Positions 1 through 5,740 of a DNA stretch of 9,313 nucleotides are shown one piece after another. The DNA comes from Myxococcales bacterium (GTDB lineage: Bacteria > Myxococcota > Polyangia > Fen-1088). Location of the stretch: contig PMCR01000220.1 of NCBI GenBank assembly GCA_003155465.1, positions 240-9,552 on the forward strand. The letters are read 5' to 3'. The position numbers and the translations under genes were made by a program. The first letter of the stretch is position 1. Every line of letters begins with the position of its first letter. The notes under the pieces are model-generated. The model was given only the letters and a program-made list of their open reading frames with translations, did no database searches and had not been told where the DNA came from.

Positions 1-719
1 TAGAGAGCCAACTCGCGCAGGGCGCGGGTGTTCTTGATGTCGTGGCGAGTGGCCACGTCCCGGTAGAGGATGTCGTCGTACAGTTGCGCGAGCAGGTCGG
101 GGGAATCGTAGACCAGCGGTTCGGGGAAACCGCCGCGCAGCCGGTACTCGGCCAGATGGCGCGCCAGGGTGGCACGGCCTGCCGGCCGCAGCAGCATCGC
201 TTCGTCCGGCTCGACGCCCAGGTGGCGCAGGTACTCGCGAAACGAGAAGGGAAAAAGGTCGACCGTGACGTGGCGGCCGGTGAGCTTGCTGCCCAGTTCG
301 CGGGAGAGGAGCGCGGCGTTGGAGCCGGTGATGATGAACTTGTGCCCGGATTCGAGCATGCGCCGCACGAATGCCTCCCACCCGGGGGCGTTCTGGACCT
401 CGTCGAGCAGTATCACCTTGTGCTCGCCGAAGCACTCGATGAGCACCTCGTAAAGAAGCGCGAAGTCGCGCGCCTGGAAGCCGAGCAGCCGCTCGTCCTC
501 GAAATGGCAATAGAGGTACCCAGAAGCGAGAAAGCGCTCCGCGATCTGGCGCAGCAGGGTCGACTTGCCACAGCGCCGAACCCCGGCCAGGGTAATCGCA
601 TGGGGCTTGCCCATGTGGCGTCCCACCTCAGCCAGCGCGTCCCGCGGCGTTCCTGGCCGCTTCTTCGCGAAAACCGCCCGCTGGTCGAGCACGATTTCCT
701 TGATCAGGCGCCTTTCCAT
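1..719 (-). CDS. AAA+ ATPase, AAA_14/DUF4143 family (3' end outside window)
   Basis: Read on the minus strand from ATG 719-717, this gives 239 residues and is still open at the left edge. Seen: a P-loop at residues 46-54 (GVRRCGKST), a Walker B strand at 102-109 (VILLDEVQ, D106/E107), a sensor-1-like ITGSN at 130-134, then LTGR and FPFSFREYL. This order is typical of the AAA_14 ATPases that carry a C-terminal DUF4143 domain. Those proteins are usually near 400 residues, so roughly 150 are missing. An in-frame ATG at 752 would add 11 residues. I prefer 719 because MERRLIKEIVLDQR resembles the usual family N-terminus and because the promoter seen just upstream would start transcription only a few bases before it. 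No Shine-Dalgarno is visible. The physiological role of this family is unknown; members are patchily distributed and are often thought to be mobile or defence-related. It has no evident link to the genes on the right. Confidence 0.88.
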   Translation of the reverse strand, partial: MERRLIKEIVLDQRAVFAKKRPGTPRDALAEVGRHMGKPHAITLAGVRRCGKSTLLRQIAERFLASGYLYCHFEDERLLGFQARDFALLYEVLIECFGEHKVILLDEVQNAPGWEAFVRRMLESGHKFIITGSNAALLSRELGSKLTGRHVTVDLFPFSFREYLRHLGVEPDEAMLLRPAGRATLARHLAEYRLRGGFPEPLVYDSPDLLAQLYDDILYRDVATRHDIKNTRALRELAL

Positions 720-732
720 TTCAAATGGAAAG
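712..732. promoter_or_regulatory. Palindrome 1, candidate operator over the ATPase start codon
   Basis: Perfect inverted repeat with 10-bp arms (CTTTCCATTT / AAATGGAAAG) around one central base at 722. It contains the minus-strand ATG at 719 and also a plus-strand ATG at 725. The arms are nearly the same as those of the palindrome at 744-766, so the two probably bind the same dimeric protein. Which protein that is cannot be told; autoregulation is possible, but no DNA-binding domain is visible in the ATPase part seen here. Confidence 0.6.
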
Positions 733-758
733 AATAGGCGGATCCTTTCCATTGTCAA
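731..758 (-). promoter_or_regulatory. Sigma-70-type promoter for the AAA ATPase gene
   Basis: On the minus strand, a perfect -35 box TTGACA (758-753) is followed, 16 bp later, by TATTCT (736-731), which matches the -10 consensus at four of six positions. Transcription would start near 724, about 5 bases before ATG 719, giving a nearly leaderless mRNA. The -35 box sits in the centre of the 744-766 palindrome. The 712-732 palindrome covers the start site and start codon, which is a classic layout for repression. Confidence 0.55.
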
Positions 759-766
759 TGGAAAGG
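744..766. promoter_or_regulatory. Palindrome 2, candidate operator over the -35 box
   Basis: Perfect inverted repeat with 11-bp arms (CCTTTCCATTG / CAATGGAAAGG) around one central base at 755. It shares the CTTTCCATT...AATGGAAAG arms with palindrome 1. Centre-to-centre spacing is 33 bp, close to three helical turns, so dimers would lie on roughly the same DNA face. The TTGACA box of the minus-strand promoter falls in its centre. Confidence 0.6.
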
Positions 767-949
767 CAGGCTCCTACGGTGCAGCTCAAGCTTGAAGCCG
801 CCGAGGAGCCGCGCCGTCGCCCGAGCGAACGCCGTTCAGATGCCGCCGACGTCTCTCGCCTGCTGGAAGAGCACCCTGATCTGGAGCAGGAACTGCCCGG
901 CGCGCGAGAGCGCCTAGCCCATGTCGACGACATGATCCGGGGCAGGTAG
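758..949 (+). CDS. Possible small protein, 63 aa (doubtful)
   Basis: Small ORF from ATG 758 to TAG 947-949; an in-frame ATG at 725 would add 11 residues. The product is highly charged and has a plausible helical C-terminal half (for example LLEEHPDLEQELPGARERLA) with no membrane segment. Both possible starts lie in right-hand arms of the two palindromes, so it would be transcribed divergently from the ATPase gene under the same operators. It ends 22 bp before the convergent protease gene. No ribosome binding site is visible, no family is recognised, and an ORF of this length can occur by chance in GC-rich DNA. Reported as a candidate only. Confidence 0.28.
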   Translation: MERQAPTVQLKLEAAEEPRRRPSERRSDAADVSRLLEEHPDLEQELPGARERLAHVDDMIRGR

Positions 950-971
950 CTCCACTACATCAGTTTCCAGG

Positions 972-1334
972 CTACGCCGCGACCGTCGTAACGGCAACGA
1001 ACCGGTGGCCGACGTTGTCGACTATCACGCCGAAGCCTTCGAGGGTGCGCACGCCGAGCAGACAGAGATCGCTCTTCTCGGCGAAGACGACCTCATCAAC
1101 GGTCTCGAAACCCTCGGCAGTCAGGACCGCGTAGCCGACGTCCCGTTCGACCACCTCTTTGGTGGCCATCACAAAGGTCCGCTTGCGGCGCGGGCCGACC
1201 CCGATGGATGTCATCTGGTCGGCGGGCAGCCAGCTCAGTTCGGATCCGGTGTCAACCAAGGCCTCGATGGGGGCCGACGCCTGAGCCTCGTCCTTGGGAT
1301 TCCGGGCCACCACATTGACGCGAAACAGACTCAT
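972..1334 (-). CDS. Retropepsin-like (clan AA) aspartic protease family protein, 120 aa
   Basis: Complete minus-strand ORF from ATG 1334-1332 to TAG 974-972. The catalytic-type motif ALVDTGSELSWLP is at residues 25-37, with D28-T29-G30 as the active-site triad, followed by a long beta-rich stretch ending in LLGVRTLEGFGVIVD. About 120 residues is the normal size for stand-alone bacterial clan AA (gag-like) proteases, which must dimerise to make an active site. No signal peptide or membrane segment is seen, so it is probably cytoplasmic. Substrates of these small bacterial proteins are unknown. No Shine-Dalgarno is visible; a TATCAT hexamer on the minus strand (1347-1342) seven bases before the ATG could be the -10 of a leaderless transcript, but I see no good -35. 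The gene is divergent from the enhancer-binding protein gene, with 116 bp between their starts. Confidence 0.82.
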   Translation of the reverse strand: MSLFRVNVVARNPKDEAQASAPIEALVDTGSELSWLPADQMTSIGVGPRRKRTFVMATKEVVERDVGYAVLTAEGFETVDEVVFAEKSDLCLLGVRTLEGFGVIVDNVGHRFVAVTTVAA

Positions 1335-1450
1335 AAGACGAATGATACCCCAGGTCCGCGCCGCGTGGTCGTCGGCACTCGACGGCGCACCGCCTGCTCC
1401 AGATGGGCGCGACTGGACTATCGGCCCCCTTCGCCGTTTAATCGGAGGCC

Positions 1451-2878
1451 ATGGCCCCGCGGGCAGCCCAGCCGACCGTCCCTTCGCCGCAGACGACTTC
1501 TGCGCGACTCGGATCGACTGTGCTGGCCATTCGCTGGGTGTTCCCTTCGTCGCGCGGGCAGCTTTCGTTGCTGCAGGCCCCGCGGCTGCTGCTCGGCCGC
1601 GACGACGATTGCCAGATCCAGCTTCCCGGCACCGAGACTTCGCGCCAGCACGCTGAAATCAGGCGAGATGGGTTGCTGCACACGATCCGCGATCTGGCCA
1701 GCACCAACGGCGTGTTTGTGAACGGCGAGCAGGTGCGCGAGGCGCCCATAGGTCCGGGGCGGGTTCTGCGCCTGGGCGATTGGATAGGCGTGGTGGTCGA
1801 AGTCGCCGCGGATCAGGCCGAGGCCGAGCCGGTCTTCGAGCTGCTGGCGCCTGGTCTGGCTGGGGGTCCCGTTTTGCGGCCGGTGCTCGACCAGGTCCAG
1901 CGCGCATCGGCGAGCACCCTGCCCATTGTTCTGTTGGGCGAGACCGGCACCGGCAAGGAGGGTTTCGCGCGGGCGATTCACGCTTGGAGCGGCCGCAGCG
2001 GGCCGTTCTTGGCGGTCAACTGCGCGGCCCTGGTTCCTTCGCTGGCCGAGGCCGAGTTGTTCGGCTATCGCAAGGGCGCGTTTACCGGGGCCGAGCGGGC
2101 CAGTGCGGGCCATTTCCGCGCCGCCCAGGGTGGCACGCTGCTGCTCGACGAGATCACTGATCTGCCCGAGCCGATCCAGGCCAAGTTGCTGCGCGCACTG
2201 GAGCAGCACGAGGTCATGCCACTCGGCGAATCGGCCGCGGTGAAGGTCGACGTGCGAATCGTCGCGGCCACTCAGATCCCACTCGGCCAGCAAGTCGCCG
2301 AGCGCAGTTTCCGGGCCGATCTGTGCGCGCGCCTCGACGGGCTGACGGTCCGCCTGCCTCCCCTGCGCGAGCGCAAGCAAGAAATTGCGTATCTGTTTCT
2401 CCACCTTCTGCGCGAGCACTCGGGCGGCAACCCACCCAGGGTCGAGCCACGCCTGGTGGAGCAACTGCTGCTCTACGACTGGCCCTTCAATGTGCGCGAA
2501 CTTGACTTGCTGGTGCGTCGACTGCTGGTCTTGCACGGCAGTGAGGGAGGCTTGCGCCGTTCGCACCTGCCTGACCACATGTTGCGCGGACTGGGTGCCG
2601 GTCCGCGCACTCCCACGCCGGTGTCCCTGTCACCCGGCACCACGCCCGCGGTGGGCACGCCCGTCTTTCCACCGGCAGAAAACCCGCGCGATCGTCGCGA
2701 GCGAGAGCTGGCCGCACTGAGGGCGGCGCTGCGTGACCACAAAGGCAACGTGGCGCATGCGGCAGCAGCGGCGGGACTGTCGCGCCAGCGCGCCTATCGG
2801 CTGATGGCCTCCGCGGGCGCCGATGACCTGCGCCTGCAGGGCGACGACGTCACGCCCGGCCCGGAGAGGGTATCGTGA
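1451..2878 (+). CDS. FHA-domain sigma-54 enhancer-binding protein (transcription activator)
   Basis: 475 aa. Residues 25-115 form an FHA phosphothreonine-binding domain, with GRDDDCQI (49-56), SRQHAEI (64-70) and STNGVFVNG (84-92). The central sigma-54 AAA+ domain has Walker A GETGTGKE (163-170), an intact GAFTGA sigma-54 contact loop (209-214), Walker B LLLDE (230-234), and FRADLCARLDGLTVRLPPLR around residues 290-310. A Fis-type helix-turn-helix lies at about 418-460 (GNVAHAAAAAGLSRQRAYRL). It should hydrolyse ATP to open sigma-54 promoters. With FHA in place of a receiver domain, its input is probably a phosphorylated protein. One oddity is WPFNVREL at 344-351, where the family norm is WPGNVREL. 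ATG 1451 has GGAGG only two bases upstream, which is close spacing, but the whole FHA domain lies downstream of it. Its stop overlaps the start of the kinase gene (GTGA), so the two are probably co-translated. Confidence 0.95.
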   Translation: MAPRAAQPTVPSPQTTSARLGSTVLAIRWVFPSSRGQLSLLQAPRLLLGRDDDCQIQLPGTETSRQHAEIRRDGLLHTIRDLASTNGVFVNGEQVREAPIGPGRVLRLGDWIGVVVEVAADQAEAEPVFELLAPGLAGGPVLRPVLDQVQRASASTLPIVLLGETGTGKEGFARAIHAWSGRSGPFLAVNCAALVPSLAEAELFGYRKGAFTGAERASAGHFRAAQGGTLLLDEITDLPEPIQAKLLRALEQHEVMPLGESAAVKVDVRIVAATQIPLGQQVAERSFRADLCARLDGLTVRLPPLRERKQEIAYLFLHLLREHSGGNPPRVEPRLVEQLLLYDWPFNVRELDLLVRRLLVLHGSEGGLRRSHLPDHMLRGLGAGPRTPTPVSLSPGTTPAVGTPVFPPAENPRDRRERELAALRAALRDHKGNVAHAAAAAGLSRQRAYRLMASAGADDLRLQGDDVTPGPERVS

Positions 2879-4452
2879 CCGAGCCGTATGGCGCGACCGG
2901 CCCGCGCGCAGGCAAGATAGTCGGGGGAAAGTACCGGCTGAGCCGGCGGCTGGGCGAGGGCGGCATGGGCGAGGTGTATGAAGCGCAGCACACGGTCATC
3001 GGCCGCCGCTTCGCCATCAAGTTCCTGCACGCCTACTTGGCGCAGAACCCGGAAACCATGACCCGCTTCCGCCACGAAGCCGAAACCGCGGGCGGCATCG
3101 AGCACGAGAACATCGGCGCCGCGCTGGATTTCGGCACTGCCGACGACGGCACGCCCTACCTGGTGATGGAGTACCTCGAAGGCGAGGATCTGGCGCGTCT
3201 GCTGGTTCGGAACGGGCCGCTGCCGGTGGCGCGCGCCACGTACATCATCATCCAGGCGTGTCGCGGGCTGACGGCTGCGCATGCGCGCGGGATCGTGCAT
3301 CGCGATCTCAAACCCGAGAACCTGTTCATCTGCCGCCGCAACGATGGTGGCGATTTGGTCAAGGTGGTCGACTTCGGGATTGCGAAACTGCGTACCAAGC
3401 TGACTGTCACCCAGTCGGGCGTCACCATGGGCACGCCTTGCTACATGTCAATGGAGCAGGCCAAGGGAGCCAAAGAGGTCGATCAACGCACCGACATCTA
3501 CTCGCTCGGGGTGATCCTGTACGAGCTGCTCACCGCCGCCCGGCCCTATCCCGGCGAGAACTACAACGAGGTCTTGTTCAACCTCTTTACCAACGAGCCG
3601 GCACCACTGGACTTGCTGCGCCCAGGGCTGCCGGTGGGCCTTTGCGACGTGGTCAATCGCGCGATGGCGCGCGAGGCCCGCAATCGGTTCGATTCAGCCG
3701 CTGCGCTGGCGGACGCGCTGGTGCCCTACGCGGGTCGGCCGGTCACGCCGCTGCAGTCGCAGGTCGACATCGAAGTGATGCCGGCGGCGGCGCGTCCGGC
3801 GCGCGCAACGGTCAAATCGCCGGTTTCCCTGACATCGATGGAAACCACACCCAGGCCGGTCCCGGTGACCGCCACGCCGCGAAGGCGCGAGACCATGAAC
3901 ACCGACGCGTTCGTGCGCACGGTGATCCCGGGCCGGGCACGCCGGATGGGAATCACGCTTGTGGCAGCGGCGATCATCACCGGACCTTTGGCCTACGCCC
4001 TGTGGTGGTACTTGAGTCCGGGTTGGCGGCAGCCGGCCGGGACCGTGGCTCCGGCACGCGAATTTCGCGCGCCAGCCACGCTGCAACCGCCTGAGAAAGC
4101 CGCGGCGATGGCGAATCCAGCGCCGGCCCCGGCGGCTGACGCGGCTCCCGCGCACGCGTCCCCGGCGCCGGCCGTCGAGCCAGCCCCTGCGGCCGAGCGA
4201 GACAGGGAGCCAGCCCGCGCCCTGCATCCCGGACATCGTGGCCACGCAGAGCCATCAGCGGCACGGCCGGCCCACGATGCGCCCGGCGTCCGGCCCGCTG
4301 CTGCCCGGCCGGAGAATCCGACGCAGCCGCAGCCCGCGCGCGCGCCAAGACCGGCGGCAACGGAAATGCTTCAGCCGCCACCCATCCCTGCATTTCCCGA
4401 CAAGCCCAAGAAGCGCGTGCCTCACTTCGACGACAACCCCTACGGCGAGTAA
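2875..4452 (+). CDS. Membrane-anchored Ser/Thr protein kinase (Hanks type)
   Basis: 525 aa from GTG 2875, with GGAGAGGG four bases upstream. The kinase domain spans about residues 20-285: Gly loop GEGGMGEV (27-34), lysine K49, catalytic loop HRDLKPEN (142-149), DFG (166-168), then GTPCYMSMEQ. The last motif has Met (193) where the usual kinase sequence is SPE. HRD with Arg suggests control by activation-loop phosphorylation; several Thr/Ser lie between DFG and GTPCY. One membrane segment is at about 358-381. The rest is a Pro/Ala-rich tail of about 140 residues on the outer side, ending KKRVPHFDDNPYGE, with no PASTA or other sensor domain. The gene overlaps the FHA activator by 4 bases, and the simplest reading is that the kinase makes the phosphothreonine signal read by that FHA domain. 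All catalytic residues are present, so it should be active. Confidence 0.95.
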   Translation: MTEPYGATGPRAGKIVGGKYRLSRRLGEGGMGEVYEAQHTVIGRRFAIKFLHAYLAQNPETMTRFRHEAETAGGIEHENIGAALDFGTADDGTPYLVMEYLEGEDLARLLVRNGPLPVARATYIIIQACRGLTAAHARGIVHRDLKPENLFICRRNDGGDLVKVVDFGIAKLRTKLTVTQSGVTMGTPCYMSMEQAKGAKEVDQRTDIYSLGVILYELLTAARPYPGENYNEVLFNLFTNEPAPLDLLRPGLPVGLCDVVNRAMAREARNRFDSAAALADALVPYAGRPVTPLQSQVDIEVMPAAARPARATVKSPVSLTSMETTPRPVPVTATPRRRETMNTDAFVRTVIPGRARRMGITLVAAAIITGPLAYALWWYLSPGWRQPAGTVAPAREFRAPATLQPPEKAAAMANPAPAPAADAAPAHASPAPAVEPAPAAERDREPARALHPGHRGHAEPSAARPAHDAPGVRPAAARPENPTQPQPARAPRPAATEMLQPPPIPAFPDKPKKRVPHFDDNPYGE

Positions 4453-4495
4453 CGCTGTCCACCTGAACGTCCACCCGGACAGGGCGGACAGCGTT
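4451..4495 (+). terminator. Nested hairpin at the kinase stop codon, possible terminator
   Basis: Perfect 10-bp arms AACGCTGTCC (4451-4460) and GGACAGCGTT (4486-4495) enclose 25 bases. Inside the loop is a second small stem, GTCC (4469-4472) with GGAC (4477-4480). The first arm begins inside the TAA stop codon. There is no clear T-run after it (GGGTCTCTT follows), so intrinsic termination is uncertain. It could instead be an mRNA-end stabiliser or an attenuator between the kinase and the envelope genes. Confidence 0.45.
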
Positions 4496-4568
4496 GGGTC
4501 TCTTGGCGAAACCGGATCGCGATTGCGGCAGCGCTTTCCAAGTCTTCAAGCTGGCGTAATTGCCTGAC

Positions 4569-5221
4569 GATCTGGTCAAACCGACGCGCGGCTGGACTGC
4601 GGCACGGGATCAGGCGAAGATCAGGCACGGACTGTGCAGAAGAAGGGTCGCGAAATGACAAGTCTGCTGAAGAGAATCATTCTTGGGCTGGCAATGCTTG
4701 CGATCCCGACGGGGCCGATCGCGGCTCGCGCGGATTCCACGGTCAATGCCCGGGCCGAGGCGAAGAAACACTTCGACCGGGCGATGGAATTGAACGAGGA
4801 CGGGCAGGTGGCCGAGGCGGTCATCGAGCTCAAGCGCTGCTACGAGTTGTCGCCCCATCACACGGTCCTCTACAATCTTGGCCAGGCGTACATCACGCTC
4901 GCCAAGCCCGTGGAAGCGGTGGCTGCCTTGCAGCGCTACCTGGACGAGGGCGGTAAGGCGATCAAGCCGGCCCGGCGCGCTGAAGTCGAGCAAGAGATCG
5001 CGCGCCAGAAGACCCGCATCGCGACCCTGGAAATCCGGGGCCTGCCCGATGGCGCCGTAGTGACCATCGACGGCGAGGAGGCAGGCAAGGCTCCCCTGGC
5101 AGCTCCGGTGGGCGTGGGCGTGGGTACGCACGTGGTGGCTGCCACCGCTGCGGGGTACGAGCCAGGCGAAGCGAAGATCGAGATCGCGGGCGAGGACAGC
5201 AAGGTGGTGGAGTTGAAGTTG
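4569..5221 (+). repeat. 653-bp direct repeat, copy 1 (promoter region + signal peptide + TPR + PEGA)
   Basis: Aligns without gaps to 8325-8977 at a constant offset of 3756 bp. It covers 86 bp of upstream DNA and codons 1-189 of the TPR/PEGA gene. By hand, 7 of the 86 upstream bases differ, only 3 of them in the first 74, and about 25 of 163 mature residues differ. Similarity stops abruptly after the PEGA domain. It looks like an old gene-cassette duplication, not an insertion sequence: I see no terminal inverted repeats or transposase. Confidence 0.9.
4624..4638 (+). promoter_or_regulatory. Candidate sigma-54 -24/-12 element upstream of TPR/PEGA gene 1
   Basis: GGCACG (4624-4629), four bases, then GTGCA (4634-4638) gives the GG-N10-GC spacing of sigma-54 promoters. 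The -24 half matches GGCACG fully; the -12 half has GTGC for the usual TTGC, and the leading T of TGGCACG is A here. The same 15 bases occur unchanged upstream of the second copy. Against it: transcription would start near 4649, only about 6 bases before ATG 4655 and downstream of the AAGGG ribosome site. Confidence 0.3.
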
Positions 5222-5740
5222 GTGACACGGGCTGGGCAGCCGGCCGCGGCTGTGGCCGCAGCGCCAGCTCTGGCCCCGGCCTTGGTTTCGGTTCCGACTC
5301 CGGCTCCGACTCCGGCCCCGGTCCCGATCCCGGTCGGGGTCCAACTGGTCCCCGGGACGGGCCTCGCGCCAGCGCAGGGCGAGGTCGCGGCTTCGGCCGG
5401 AGCATGGAAATGGAGCGGCCTCCAGATCGCTGGCGTGGTGGCCGCCAGCGTGGGCGCGGCCGGGCTGGTGACCGGCGGAATTCTCTGGGAGGTGGCGAAG
5501 GACAAGAACAGCGAAGCAAGCAACCAGTTGCCGTCATCCTACGCGCACGCGCGCAGCACCCGCAGCCAAGCCGAGGATCTCGCCACGGGCGCAAACGTGT
5601 GCCTCATTGCCGGCGGCGTGCTGGCAGGGCTTGGTGTCATCGCCAGTCTGCTCAGCTTCATTGACGACAGCCCAGCCTCGATCGTGACCCCCGCCCTGGG
5701 TCCAAACTTCTCGGGCCTGACAATGAGGGGAACTTGGTGA
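4655..5740 (+). CDS. Secreted TPR + PEGA domain protein with two C-terminal membrane segments
   Basis: 361 aa from ATG 4655, chosen over the in-frame GTG 4634 because AAGGG (4643-4647) lies seven bases upstream and because a clean signal peptide begins there (1-26, cleavage after ARA). Residues about 30-110 are TPR-like helices (ARAEAKKHFDRAMELN..., HHTVLYNLGQAYITLAKPVEA), and 124-190 are a PEGA domain (LEIRGLPDGAVVTIDG). An Ala/Pro/Val-rich linker follows (about 205-235), then hydrophobic segments at about 255-277 and 312-336. It is therefore exported and probably anchored in the inner membrane, with the TPR/PEGA part in the periplasm. PEGA domains are found in many surface and kinase-linked proteins; their ligand is unclear. 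The lipoprotein gene starts within its stop codon (TGATG), so translation is probably coupled. Nothing suggests an enzyme. A paralogue starts at 8411. Confidence 0.88.
   Translation: MTSLLKRIILGLAMLAIPTGPIAARADSTVNARAEAKKHFDRAMELNEDGQVAEAVIELKRCYELSPHHTVLYNLGQAYITLAKPVEAVAALQRYLDEGGKAIKPARRAEVEQEIARQKTRIATLEIRGLPDGAVVTIDGEEAGKAPLAAPVGVGVGTHVVAATAAGYEPGEAKIEIAGEDSKVVELKLVTRAGQPAAAVAAAPALAPALVSVPTPAPTPAPVPIPVGVQLVPGTGLAPAQGEVAASAGAWKWSGLQIAGVVAASVGAAGLVTGGILWEVAKDKNSEASNQLPSSYAHARSTRSQAEDLATGANVCLIAGGVLAGLGVIASLLSFIDDSPASIVTPALGPNFSGLTMRGTW

Noticed and set aside
42..737. Plus-strand ORF of 231 aa
   Set aside because: Antisense to the AAA_14 ATPase, whose Walker A, Walker B and sensor motifs are clear on the minus strand.
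1418..2578. Long minus-strand ORF (386 aa) opposite the FHA activator
   Set aside because: It lies wholly antisense to a gene with intact FHA, AAA+ and HTH motifs. Its translation is Gln/Arg/Ala-rich without recognisable motifs, as expected for the shadow of a GC-rich gene.
4634..4654. GTG 4634 as the start of the first TPR-PEGA gene
   Set aside because: It would place a charged QKKGRE extension before the signal peptide and overlap the -12 part of the conserved element. ATG 4655 has AAGGG at a proper distance.
4440..4661. Minus-strand ORF of 73 aa containing FDQIVRQLRQLEDLESA
   Set aside because: The middle looks helix-like, but the ORF overlaps the kinase end and the start of the TPR-PEGA gene. 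In the second repeat copy the frame ends right after FDQI, so conservation does not follow the reading frame.
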